From: Bradysia coprophila
Taxonomy: Eukaryota; Arthropoda; Insecta; Diptera; Sciaridae
Reading direction: 5' to 3'
DNA: 64,000 bases
NCBI RefSeq assembly: GCF_014529535.1
Contig: NW_023503928.1
Span: 1 to 64,000 of the forward strand
The first letter of the stretch is position 1. Each line of letters begins with the position of its first letter. This document shows, one piece after another, positions 54,278 through 64,000 of the stretch. Below the pieces are notes generated by a model that saw only the letters and a list, made by a program, of their open reading frames with translations, ran no database searches and was not told where the DNA came from. The translations under genes and the position numbers were made by a program.

Positions 54278-56007
54278 AGCCCCGTACGAAGTACTGGGGG
54301 CTTATAAGATTAATATGCCGTTTGTAACACGTCGAATTGGAAGCAGACAGTAAGGGCAAAGCTTTTGGTTATGTTCATAGATGACGAATCCGCAATAAAA
54401 AAAATGTCCGTCCGTCCGTCCGTCCGTCCGTCCGTCCGTCCGTGACCCCTCTAGCTTGAGCAAATCACAACCTTTTTTCAAAATTCTTTTTTTCCCCGAT
54501 TGGTATCGACAAAAGTAAGGTCAAGTTCGAAAATGGGCATGGTAGGGTCGGCCCTTCCAGAGCTAGGGCCCTATAGGTGTTTTTCAGTCTTTCGACGATA
54601 TCTACCGAAATACGCACGTAATAGCTGCTTGTGATATATCAAATGAAAGGTATTGACGAGTAGAACAAAGTTGCTGAACATTGTTTTTGTGTAGGATGCA
54701 ACGCGAGCTTGTTGGGAGGGCTCAAAGGTCGTTACTCGGCCCTAAGTGTTTTTCCCACATAAATCGAGTAAATCTCATCCGATTTTGCCAGATTTAGTTT
54801 TTTATGGAAGGTAATTGAATACCGAAAAGAACGTGGCGAAAAAAGTTTCAAATTTGGGCCCTTGGACTAAGGCCGCTACTCGGCCCTAAGTGTTTTTTGC
54901 ACATAAATCGAGTAAATCTCATCCGATTTTGCTAGATTTTGTTTTATTTGAGAGATAATTGAATACCGAATAGAATGATGGCAAAAAATGTTTCAAATTT
55001 GGGCCCTTGGACTAAGGCCGCTACTCGGCCCTAAGTGTTTTTTGCACATAAATCGAGTAAATCTCAACCGATTTTGCTAGATTTTGTTTCATTTGAGAGA
55101 TAGTTGAATGCCGAATAGAATGATGGCAAAAAAAGTTTCAAATTTGGGCCCTTGGACTAAGGCCGCTACTCGGCCCTAAGTGTTTTTTGCACATAAATCG
55201 AGTAAATCTCATCCGATTTTGCTAGATTTAGTTTTTTATGGAAGGTAATTGAATACCGAAAAGAACGTGGCGAAAAAAGTTTAAAATTTGGGCCCTTGGA
55301 CTAAGGCCGCTACTCGGCCCTAAGTGTTTTTTGCACATAAATCGAGTAAATCTCATCCGATTTTGCTAGATTTAGTTTTTTATGGAAGGTAATTGAATAC
55401 CGAAAAGAACGTGGCGAAAAATTTTTCAAATTTGGGCCCTTGGACTAAGGCCGCTACTCGGCCCTAAGTGTTTTTTGCACATAAATCGAGTAAATCTCAT
55501 CCGATTTTGCTAGTTTTTGTTTCATTTGAGAGATAATTGAATGCCGAATAGAATGATGGCAAAAAAAGTTTCAAATTTGCGCCCTTGGACTAAGGCCGCT
55601 ACTCGGCCCTAAGTGCTTTTTGCACATAAATCGAGTAAATCTCAACCGATTTTGCTAGTTTTTGTTTTATTTGAGAGGTAATTGAATACCCAATGGAAAG
55701 TTGGCAAAAAAATTTGGGTTTATAAAATAATGTCGTAAATTGTTGGTTTTATTTGAGAGGTACTTCGTACGGGCTTTCGTAATTGCGCTATGCGCAATTT
55801 TAAAAATGAACACTTTCAGTAAATTTGACCATGCCCAACTTGACTTGCATTTTGGTAACAGACGCATTAGAGGGTTGTAGACGTATTAGGGTTCCGGGCG
55901 TATTACGGCTACGGACGTATTATGGTTACGGACGAAATAGGATTACGGATCGTACGGGGCTAAGTCGCAGCAAACGCTCCGACTGTTCTGATGCCTTGTT
56001 TTTTTTT
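54278..56007 (+). mobile_element. R-family element, copy 2
   Basis: Same ends and order as copy 1 (38204-39766), mostly near-identical: AGCCCCGTACGAAGTACTGG; a longer GTCC run at about 54407-54443; about seven 145-base units marked CTACTCGGCCCTAAGTG; then TACTTCGTACGGGCTTTCGT and a tail ending TTCTGATGCCTTG plus poly-T. Copy number of the 145-base unit differs between copies, so the array expands and contracts. Confidence 0.78.
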
Positions 56008-56249
56008 TAAATTATTTGGCAGATGATGAGAAAAACTAAGCCAGCTTGTTTGAACTAAAATTGGGTGTAAAATTTAATTTTTGCGTAACGAAGCTGAAAG
56101 CGTCAACTCTAGCGATATGATTCATTTTAGAAATTGTACTTCAAAGACTGCGTCACACTTTTTTCGAAGAGATTTTTGTTGGGATATCAGTCGTTTTAGA
56201 AGTTTTAGAACACTGCTTTTTATAACAGTTTATAACAGAAATAAGGAAA

Positions 56250-56430
56250 TTTGGCAAAATTCGAAAATTTGACGAAATTCGAAATTTTGACAAAAATCGA
56301 AAATTTAACGAAAATCGAAAATTTGACGAAATTTGAAAATTTGACGAAAATCGAAAATTTGACGAAATTCAAAAATTTGACGAAATTCGACGAAATTCGA
56401 AAATTTGACGAAAATCGAAAATTTGACGAA
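56250..56430. repeat. GACGAAATTCGAAAATTT minisatellite
   Basis: About nine imperfect copies of an 18-base unit (GACGAAAATCGAAAATTT and variants). The open frames on both strands reflect the 18-base period (six codons) and are not genes. Confidence 0.9.
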
Positions 56431-57295
56431 GAAAGTAATTCTCTATCTGCCACCATTCAAGAAATATCTCTAAAACCCCAATTGACCCACCCATTTCCAA
56501 CTTTCGACATTTTTCACATATGCCCCTCTGTTCTACTCGTAAAACTCTGAGACTTTGCCGAAGAAAGTAATTCTCTATCTCTCATAACCCAAAAAAATAT
56601 TAGTCCTTTCATCCTACGCTCGAGTAGCTCAAAATTTGGTCACTCTAATCACTCTAGCTCAAACGAATCTGCCCCGATTTTTTTAATTATTTTTTTGTTC
56701 GAATCGTGTTACGAATACCTTTCATTTGATGGGTCGCTCGCCTCTGTAGGTTTCAATACAGCTAAGCTACAGCCGAAAACGCGTTCCCGACCCTCGAAAA
56801 CCACACTCAGAAACCACTTCGAGGCCAATAAAACAAAATTCTGGTTTTTCCTGGGGTAACGGCGTATCACAATTTCATTTTTATGCCCACCCTGAGGTTC
56901 CTGCAAAATTTCATGGAGATTGGCTGACTAGTTTCCGAGATCGACCGTCGATAGATAGACAGATAGATAGACAGATAGACAGAAACATACAGAGTAAGTT
57001 GAAAGATTTTGATTGTTTGGAAAACGTTAATTTGGTGCATTTTCTATCAAAATGACCAACTTCAAAACGATGTATCTCCGGCAATTTTAAAGTTACATAG
57101 TCGAGTGATAGCTCGTTTTGCTCGTATTTGAAGCGCGAATAAGATAGAATAGGATTTGTGGTGATACAGGCCAAAGGAAAGAAACTTAAATTCTCGCCTA
57201 TATATAGTTGCCGCGTCTCAAAAAAAATTTCTTCGTTCTTTTTTTGGAAGTTAGACTGCGTCAAGTAGATCCGCTATCGCTCCGGACATGATTAT
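56431..57295. repeat. Repeat with GATAGACA microsatellite and flanking inverted end
   Basis: ATTTCATGGAGATTGGCTGA then CTAGTTTCCGAGATCGACCG runs straight into a GATAGACA-type microsatellite (about 56948-56982). This is the form of the 3' end of many insect non-LTR or Helitron-like elements. GTCCGGAGCGATAG at 44212 and its inverse near 57277 mark a second element end. TAATTCTCTATCT is repeated at 56435 and 56568. Confidence 0.5.
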
Positions 57296-57962
57296 TGAGT
57301 CTATTACTTCCATCGATCAAAGTATTTTTAATTGGTTGATTTCAAATCTTGTACTTCAATTGTTTTAACATGCATTTTACTATATAACGGATCATATGAC
57401 CCAGAGCTTGTCATTATTTTTGTCATTATCGGTAACAGATGAATAGCTAGCTAGATGAATAGTATGTGACAGGTTAGAAAAGATCAGAGTAATAAGAAAG
57501 TATAGGATAGGCTGTTTGTTACTATTGCAGAAATTGCTGTTGAAGAAAACTGATTCTACGGAGATCGTTGCTGTAGAAAGGGTTAGAATGAGAACGGTGG
57601 ATGTGGAGAGATGGGCACACAGACACTCCTTCCATTTCCGAAAGATAACTCTCTATTAAATAAATAAACAAACAAATCGCATAAGTCTCTTACACTTCTT
57701 AATGGTGATGAACTAATGGATAGATGTCAGCAACAAACAAATTTTAAAGGAAATGCGAAAAAACCAAAATCGCATGCGGCGCGGCATGGGACGTACCATT
57801 CTCCCAAAAAAACTACAAAATAAACATCCTTGTTTTCAAAGCTGAATACGGTCGTTTCTTGCACTTTTATCCTGAAAACTACGACAGCCCCATATTCAGC
57901 TACAGAAAATTTGCTGACAAGTGGTGAAAACGTCAACATGATCCATGTCCCATTTAAATATG
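57296..57962. other. Spacer downstream of eight-Cys gene B
   Basis: No gene is recognised. A minus-strand open frame at 57727-57939 has no supporting feature. Confidence 0.4.
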
Positions 57963-57968
57963 TTTATT
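57963..57968 (-). promoter_or_regulatory. Poly(A) signal of eight-Cys gene B
   Basis: AATAAA on the minus strand, about 60 bases after the stop codon. Confidence 0.55.
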
Positions 57969-58027
57969 GAAACGAATCATTTCACAGGGTTGATTCATTA
58001 CATTGCAATAGTATCGAAATGAAAATG

Positions 58028-59481
58028 TCAGAGGCCCAAATTCAAGCCCAGTTGCTTTGTGCATTTCTGAAAATTAAAATCACAAATTTGAAACAAAAAC
58101 TCGGTGAGAAATCTAAAAACGTATGGTTTGTGGATCATGTATATGTGTGGATCCTTCAGATGAATTTAATCCACAAAGAGGGAAAACATTTTTAGACTTC
58201 TCTGACGAAATAAACAAAATTTTATTTACTCCAATGTTGCACGGCAGATCTTGACCCCATCTTCTTTTTACCTCCTTAACTTCATCAGCATGAGATGGAA
58301 GTGTACCTCTTCCGAATGTTATACAAGCGTGACCCTAAAATACATTTTTTTTAAATAATTTTTTTTTTGGAAACTCCATGACAAGACTCACAGCAAGTGT
58401 TTCAACTGGGCCAGCAACTATTCCGCAGACATTAAAAAAGACTTCCTCTATAGAAAATCTCTCGTCTGTTGTATTTTGTACGTGTTTTGGACTAGGACAT
58501 AAAGCTTCCGAGCTGGTCCGCATGAACTAAATGCATCAGTAAGATAGATGCTGTTAAAATTAGATGACCATGAAATGAAGTTAAGTAAATTGTCTTTGAC
58601 TTGGAATGCATCACCCAGTTAACCTTTCACAAGCACATCACCGTTGTCATCTAGTCGATTTTTTTTCTTTTGATCTCTTATGAGCTCAGTATCGTGTACG
58701 TCTGGTAGTTATTGAACGAGTCGATAAGTTCGTGATTCTTAACCCGACTGTAGACAGATTTTATTTGATTTTTGGATTTTTTAACCAAATATCATCTGAT
58801 TCGATCGATTGAATTAATGACGCCTTAATCAATCACGTTTCAATAATCGACGAAAATAGGCTATGTCTTACAGTCAGCAAAATAATTGTTAAAACTAACG
58901 AAGTAAAAGATTTTGCATCAGACACTAGGCTACATTTTGAACTACAGAAAGAAATTCAATGTTTATACTGTGACTACGCTTTCCGTTTCTAAGTGCTACC
59001 ACGGCAGAGTAAAAGTAAACCTGGCAGGAGCGGTTCATTATTGAAACGTCAAATGAGGGACCTAATGCACTGTATGAAAATGAACTCAAATGAACACTGA
59101 CATAAGTTGAAAAATTTAATTCGCAAAAAACATAGGGCTACTAGATTATTCAGGTCCCTAGTCAAACAAGCGCTCCTGCCTGGGATACTTTTACTCTGCC
59201 GTGGTGCTACTCGAGCGTCTGCATTGACGCCACCTCCTTAACAGTATTGAGCCTTGCAATTTAGTTACCTCATCAGTCATCGGTCTGTGACATTCAATGA
59301 TTTGACTCCACAGTGTTTTGTTATGTCTTTGTTCATTGCATGAAATCTGGATTGATCGCAGTAATTGGGTTAACGTCATGCACTCTGGTCCTCCTAATAG
59401 ATGCGATACCATTTGTAACAAGAACCCATTAGTGCAATGCAGGAGTAATACAAAAAGCCAAATAAAATTAAGTTTTTTCAT
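58028..59481 (-). CDS. Secreted eight-cysteine protein B, paralogue of A
   Basis: Four exons: 59269-59481, 58392-58526, 58230-58334 and 58028-58066, all phase 0, giving 163 residues. Signal peptide MKKLNFIWLFVLLLHCTNG. The eight cysteines match those of A, with shared stretches: GGPECMTLTQLLRSIQISCN against the A counterpart, NKTLW against NQTLW, CHRPMTDE, FMRTSSEALCPSPKHVQ, EEVFFNVCGIV, GHACITF, DLPCNIGKC and a final LGLNLGL. Exon 3 is 105 bases in both genes and exon 2 differs by one codon. The start at 59481 is chosen: an earlier in-frame ATG at 59511 would lie upstream of the transcription start expected from the TATA box. Intron 1 (742 bases) holds a MITE S copy. Function unknown; small secreted paralogues of this sort often act in saliva, haemolymph or reproductive fluid, but nothing here decides. 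Confidence 0.8.
59000..59203. mobile_element. MITE family S, copy 2, in intron 1 of gene B, with 7-bp target duplication
   Basis: Inverted ends CACGGCAGAGTAAAAGTA and TACTTTTACTCTGCCGTG in part; the inner AGGAGCGGTTCATT is mirrored by AGCGCTCCTGCC. GTGCTAC lies directly before (58993-58999) and directly after (59204-59210). The insertion lengthened an intron that is 64 bases in gene A. Confidence 0.9.
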
Positions 59482-59532
59482 AACTACCACCAAATTGAGA
59501 AAGAAATGCACTGACTTCCATCTAGATACGTT

Positions 59533-59540
59533 TATTTATA
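59533..59540 (-). promoter_or_regulatory. TATA box of eight-Cys gene B
   Basis: TATAAATA on the minus strand, 52 bases before the chosen ATG at 59481, predicting a start of transcription near 59505. Confidence 0.65.
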
Positions 59541-59849
59541 GCATTTTTAAGCTTGGAATATCCGTGCGAGCAAGTCATGTCACGAGTACACAGGGTAATA
59601 ATGAAAGTTTGCCACTTTTCTTAAGACATGTCTATGAATTTTTACGGGACTGAGATGGAATTTCTCTCATGGAACACCATGTTTTGTGGCTTCTGTTGTG
59701 CACGAAATTCATGCTTAAAAAAGAACTTAATTTGTAGCGAAACAACGCAACGTTTTTTTCTAAATGGCATTATATTATCCTCCAATAATTTTACAGTCTT
59801 GAGTAATCGTACCGAGCGATTCTTTTGAAAAACTAGGGATGGGAGACGT
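59541..59849. other. Upstream flank of gene B
   Basis: No gene is supported; short open frames here are AT-rich noise. Confidence 0.45.
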
Positions 59850-60345
59850 TCAAAATTATCGATAATATCAATCGAAAGAAATTATCGATAATTGATTAAT
59901 CATATCGTTATCGATAATTTAATAATTATCGATAATTATCAAAATATCGAAATTCGATAATTATCAAAATATCGATATTTTGTTATTTATCTGAAAATTC
60001 ATGATAATATACCGATATATCGGAATATATCGATAAATATCGGATTTTCGGATCGAAATATCGATATATCGAATTATCGATACAGTGAACGACATCTCAA
60101 ATGTCTCACTGTCATTTTTTTCAGAGAATGTCATTGTGAATTTGCAATGACACAATAAAATTCTCAGAAAAATTTGACAGTGAGACATTTGAGATGTCGT
60201 TCACTGTATCTTGATAATTATCAAAATATCAATAATTATCGATTATCGATATTTTTTTGATAATTTTCGATAAAAAAAGTCGATAATTATCGATTATCGA
60301 TCATCGATAATTATCGATAATCATTATCATTATCGCCCATGCCTA
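59850..60345. repeat. ATCGATAATT-rich low-complexity block
   Basis: Dense, irregular repetition of ATTATCGATAAT-type palindromes on both sides of an inserted MITE (60083-60206). The block is self-complementary on a scale of 10-20 bases throughout. Confidence 0.85.
60083..60206. mobile_element. 124-bp MITE with TA target duplication (Tc1/mariner type)
   Basis: CAGTGAACGACATCTCAAAT then GTCTCACTGTCA at the left is exactly mirrored at the right (TGACAGTGAGAC then ATTTGAGATGTCGTTCACTG), bounded by TA on both sides (60081-60082, 60207-60208). The inner GAGAATGTCATTG...CAATGACA also pairs. Length, CAGTG ends and TA duplication fit Tc1/mariner miniatures. Confidence 0.9.
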
Positions 60346-60661
60346 TGAAAAACAGCCTACCGAAATCGGACGCATTTTATATTGGAATTTTTTATATGCA
60401 CCTAGCTAGAAAGGACTTCGACCCTTGAAGCCAAAACCACTTTCAAAAAAATTCTTCGAAGCTTTTGTGGCTGGTAAAAGGTGATCAAAAACCGAAAACT
60501 TGCACTTTTCTTACCAAAATTTCTCCAGTTACACGACTCGTACAGGGTCGTGTGGGGTGTCATTAGAAAAGTAATTACACGTAATATTGAGCCGGGACTT
60601 ACTGGGTTTAAAATTCATCCACACTGAGATATGTGCAGTTGAAGTTTTCAACCGAAGACTT
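60346..60661. other. Unassigned DNA
   Basis: No gene. GGTCGTGTGGGGTGTCATTA then GAAAAGTAATT (60547-60577) recurs at 15631-15662 in a diverged context, so an old dispersed element is present at both places. Confidence 0.5.
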
Positions 60662-60834
60662 ATGCTGAAAACAAACGAGACATTGAAAACGTGTTTTGGT
60701 CCTAGTTTTCATTGACAAATGCAGCAATCGTAATTTTCGATAGAAAAATTTCTAACTTTATTTGACAGTTGCGACAATTTCGTCATGAAAACAAGGACCA
60801 AAACATGTTTTGAATGTCTCGTTTGTTTTCAGCA
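60662..60834. mobile_element. MITE family V, copy 2
   Basis: ATGCTGAAAACAAACGAGAC...GAAAACGTGTTTTGGTCC at the left and the inverse at the right (GGACCAAAACATGTTTT...GTCTCGTTTGTTTTCAGCA), matching 23993-24154. Confidence 0.85.
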
Positions 60835-60918
60835 ATACACTGTTCTTACTGAAATTTCTCGAGGTACACAAAACGTGCTTTTGTAATGTGCTTTTGGGCC
60901 AAATAGGGTCTCATGTGG

Positions 60919-60990
60919 TTTGGATGCATCTACGATGAAATATGAACACTTAAACAGTTCAACTTCTATTTCATCGTAGATGCATTCAAA
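60919..60990. repeat. Short hairpin (72 bp)
   Basis: TTTGGATGCATCTACGATGA then AAT is mirrored by ATTTCATCGTAGATGCATTC then AAA with few mismatches. Confidence 0.8.
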
Positions 60991-61077
60991 CGTATGGTGA
61001 TACACAAAGTGTCGATTAAACGTGACTACCCACCCTTAAAGTAAACAGCCCCGCTTCATAGAGGCTGTTTACCTCAA

Positions 61078-61345
61078 AGGAATTGCCGGAGTATCCGGTA
61101 AATAATTGTAATTGATGGAAATACGAGAAATTGATGGAATTATAAGGAATTGACCGGAATTGATTGGAAATATGTTAAATTGTAAGAAATGACCATTTTT
61201 CCGATCATCATACTTATCTGTATTTAGTCTAATTTACTTTAAATTACCTTACAATTTAATGTATTTCCAGTCAATTCCGGTCAATTCCATCAATTTCTTG
61301 TATTTCCATCAATTACAATTGTTTACCGGAGAGCGGAATATCCGG
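61078..61345. repeat. Palindromic element, about 268 bp
   Basis: TCCGGTAAATAATTGTAATT then GATGGAAATACGAGAAATTG on the left is mirrored by CAATTTCTTGTATTTCCATC then AATTACAATTGTTTACCGGA on the right; GACCGGAATTGATTGGAAAT is mirrored by ATTTCCAGTCAATTCCGGTC. Confidence 0.85.
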
Positions 61346-62409
61346 GAAACTGCAACATAACTGTTCCAAATTTTAGTTTCGTATAATCTGACCATTCTTT
61401 TTTCAATACGCCGAAAGCGTTCCAAAATAATCTCTATTTTGACAACTATATTTATAGTGAGTCACCAATACCCTCTCTAGCAACCAAACTTCGTTTTGAC
61501 GCAGTCAAAATACCACCTTGACAAATTTGACACTGTTTTTTTGTTATCGAGTTGTAGTGCGCCGCGCTTTTTTTTAAGCAATATCGACATCACACGAATG
61601 TAAATCTTTCTTTTTTTTGCACGCCAAAATAACGGAGAAATAACGTACAAAAAAGATTTCACAAATTATTCACTTTTCGAACACCGAAACGGTGACGGGA
61701 GAAGTAATATTTTCAACACAAAAAAGGACATCGCTGCTCATAAATTAATGAATTATTTTTAAATGTGTAAAATTTTCTATGTCAGCGCACACTGTCAATG
61801 TTTACCACCTTATTTTTCATACACTGAGCGAAATTTCTTACATGCCATGCGTATATCATTCGTGCCCCCTGTTAAAAAGTGTGGTAAGGTAGTTATACAG
61901 CGGGCTCGAATATAATACGTGCGAGACGTATTTCGCTTTGACATAGATTTAAAAATATGAATTTTATTGAATTTACCTACGATTTACACCATATTAACCA
62001 GTTTATAGTAGTTGTTATACATTTTAGCAGTTATTGATAACAAATACTTTAAATTAAAAACTGACTTCTTTGGGAGTTGAACCGGAGACATCTCGATCAT
62101 GAGCCAACGATCTTTCTAATGTTGCAGTGCAGTAGTATTGGTTGACATTTCTTATTGTCGAAGCGTACTTTGAAAGCCATAAACGTGTGTGGCGTATAAG
62201 TTACACACGTTATAACGTACCGCACAATAATGGTGATATATCGGTTTTTAACATAACTGAATTTAAGTTCATAAAGCACGCGTAATTAGCTTCGACTTGA
62301 TGGCAATTATAGTTGTGGACTTGGATTATCAAAATACTGGATAATCAATTATAGATAAATTCAACTTAAACAACTTTCTGATATGATTACGAAATGAAAT
62401 TACTTAATA
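61346..62409. other. Non-coding DNA with MITE Y end
   Basis: CAATACCCTCTCTAGCAACC at 61466 is a solo end of MITE Y. No gene is found. A tRNA-like B-box (GGTTCAACTCC, minus strand) near 62070-62080 does not fold into a tRNA. Confidence 0.5.
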
Positions 62410-64000
62410 AAAAAAACGAGCCATCAGAACAGTCGGAGCGTTTGCTGCGACTGAGCCCCGTACAAACCCGTATATCTATTGCGTACGTGACCCTAGTGCG
62501 TCTGTCACCCTACTTTGACTGTAAGCCTATTGCGCCGGTTAATGTAGTTAAAGTAAAATTATTATGTAATGTGTACATCTTAGAAATTGCGCATAGCGCA
62601 ATTACGAAGCCCCGTACGACGTTCCTCTCAAATAAAACAAAAATTTCAAATAGCCCTAAAATTTTAATTTATTGAGTATAAATACACATAGGGCCTAGTA
62701 TCGGCCTCAGTCCGAGGACCCAAATTTTTTTTTTTCAACTACATTCTATTCGGCCTTTGATTACCGTCCAAATGAAACAAAAAATACGGAAAACGGATGA
62801 AATTTGCTCGAGTTATATGTAAAATACACATAGGGCCCTAGTAGCGGCCTTAGTCCGAGGACCCAAATTTATTTTTTTTTTCAACAACATTCTATTCGGT
62901 GTTCGATTATCTTTCAAATGAAACAAAAATTACGAAAAACGGATGAAATTTACTCGAGTTATATGTAAAATACACATAGGGCCCTAGTAGCGGCCTTAGT
63001 CCGAGGACCCAAATTTAATTTTTTTTTCAACAACATTCTATTCGGTGTTCGATTATCTTTCAAATGAAACAAAAATTACGAAAAACGGATGAAATTTACT
63101 CGAGTTGTATGTAAAATACGCATAGGGCCCTAGTAGCGGCCTTAGTCCGAGGACCCAAATTTAATTTTTTTTTTCAACAACATTCTATTCGGTGTTCGAT
63201 TATCTTTCAAATGAAACAAAAATTACGAAAAACGGATGAAATTTACTCGAGTTGTATGTAAAATACGCATAGGGACCTAGTAGCGGCCTTAGTCCAAGGA
63301 CCCAAATTTAATTTTTTTTCAACAACATTCTATTCGGTGTTCGATTATCTTTCAAATGAAACAAAAATTACGAAAAACGGATGAAATTTGCTCGAGTTAT
63401 ATGTAAAATACACATAGGGCCCTAGTAGCGGCCTTAGTCCAAGGACCCAAATTTAATTTTTTTTCAACAACATTCTATTCGGTGTTCGATTATCTTTCAA
63501 ATGAAACAAAAATTACGAAAAACGGATGAAATTTACTCGAGTTATATGTAAAATACACATAGGGCCCTAGTAGCGGCCTTAGTCCGAGGACCCAAATTTA
63601 ATTTTTTTTTCAACAACATTCTATTCGGTGTTCGATTATCTTTCAAATGAAACAAAAATTACGAAAAACGGATGAAATTTACTCGAGTTGTATGTAAAAT
63701 ACGCATAGGGCCCTAGTAGCGGCCTTAGTCCGAGGACCCAAATTTAATTTTTTTTTTCAACAACATTCTATTCGGTGTTCGATTATCTTTCAAATGAAAC
63801 AAAAATTACGAAAAACGGATGAAATTTACTCGAGTTGTATGTAAAATACGCATAGGGACCTAGTAGCGGCCTTAGTCCAAGGACCCAAATTTAATTTTTT
63901 TTTCAACAACATTCTATTCGGTGTTCGATTATCTTTCAAATGAAACAAAAATTACGAAAAACGGATGAAATTTACTCGAGTTGTATGTAAAATACGCATA
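62410..64000 (-). mobile_element. R-family element, diverged copy 3, cut by the window edge
   Basis: Inverted relative to copies 1 and 2. It begins with the element tail (CATCAGAACAGTCGGAGCGT, then GCTGCGACTGAGCCCCGTAC), then GAAATTGCGCATAGCGCAAT at 62583, then at least nine units of about 146 bases marked TAGTAGCGGCCTTAGTCC (for example 62841, 62987, 63133). The reverse complement of a unit lines up with the 145-base unit of copies 1 and 2 (CTCGAGTAAATTTCATCCG against ATCGAGTAAATCTCATCCG; GGACTAAGGCCGCTACT). The units within copy 3 are far more alike to each other than to copies 1 and 2, so this array has been homogenised separately. Confidence 0.8.

Larger units (their letters stand above)
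53937..56187. mobile_element. Composite foldback element P with R and MITE insertions
   Basis: The left arm (53937-54124) starts ATATCCCAACAAAAATCTCT and the right arm (56014-56187) ends with the inverse, GAGATTTTTGTTGGGATAT. Shared inverted blocks include GTGTGACGCAGTCTTTGAAG, ATCGCTAGAGTTGACGCTTT, and TGATGAGAAAA next to GGCAGA. A third arm copy stands alone at 44311-44486. Between the arms lie a palindromic MITE (54130-54272) and R copy 2 (54278-56007), so the original element was probably little more than two arms. Confidence 0.82.

Noticed and set aside
56220-56550. Open frames on both strands with repeated K-F-x-N-L-T or F-V-K-F-S-N peptides
   Set aside because: Products of the 18-base minisatellite, which leaves frames open on either strand.
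62060-62132. tRNA-like sequence on the minus strand with a B-box and a CAT anticodon-like loop
   Set aside because: The acceptor stem has no 5' partner, the T-stem does not pair and no A-box is clear. At most a decayed tRNA or SINE head.

Overview
This is eukaryotic, AT-rich, repeat-rich DNA from an animal, almost certainly an insect. The evidence is spliced genes with short introns, a Sobp homologue, a chitin-binding peritrophin-type gene, TATA-box promoters, a BEL/Pao retrotransposon and many short inverted-repeat transposons (MITEs). A lower (nematoceran) fly, for example a fungus gnat, would fit, but the sequence does not prove it.

Layout, left to right. 1-7118: a decayed BEL/Pao LTR retrotransposon on the minus strand (gag-protease, reverse transcriptase, RNase H, integrase, DUF5641; 5' LTR and primer-binding site visible; several frameshifts). 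7119-12948: non-coding DNA with hairpin elements, a (TCCG)n microsatellite, a 244-bp repeat and a 19-bp palindromic satellite. 12949-14432 (+): the last two exons of Sobp. 17019-18668 (-): a complete three-exon GNB1L-type WD40 gene. 21676-22874 (-): a two-exon secreted protein with five chitin-binding domains. 22875-36236: almost wholly mobile DNA, including a 2.66-kb foldback element built round a 41-bp satellite with a small transposon nested inside it. 36237-46607 (-): three intronless tandem paralogues of a secreted, bicovalent-FAD, berberine-bridge-enzyme-like oxidase, each with a matching TATA box. 47964-49345: a 5'-truncated non-LTR retrotransposon. 51751-59481 (-): two four-exon paralogues of an unrecognised secreted eight-cysteine protein, separated by nested foldback DNA. 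59850-64000: ATCGAT-rich DNA, MITEs and a third copy of a 145-bp tandem-repeat element that runs off the window.

The genes do not form one pathway. Sobp and GNB1L are conserved nuclear or housekeeping genes. The peritrophin, the FAD oxidases and the eight-Cys proteins are all predicted to be secreted and belong to accessory or expanding families. The most unusual items are the tandem FAD-oxidase cluster (rare in animals, intronless, a candidate for ancient horizontal acquisition, with signs of gene conversion), the eight-Cys family, and the mobile DNA. The mobile DNA includes paralogue-based empty/filled insertion sites and three MITE families that share 7-bp target duplications.

All gene models were built by eye from splice sites, reading frame and paralogue agreement. 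No alignment, expression or database evidence was available.
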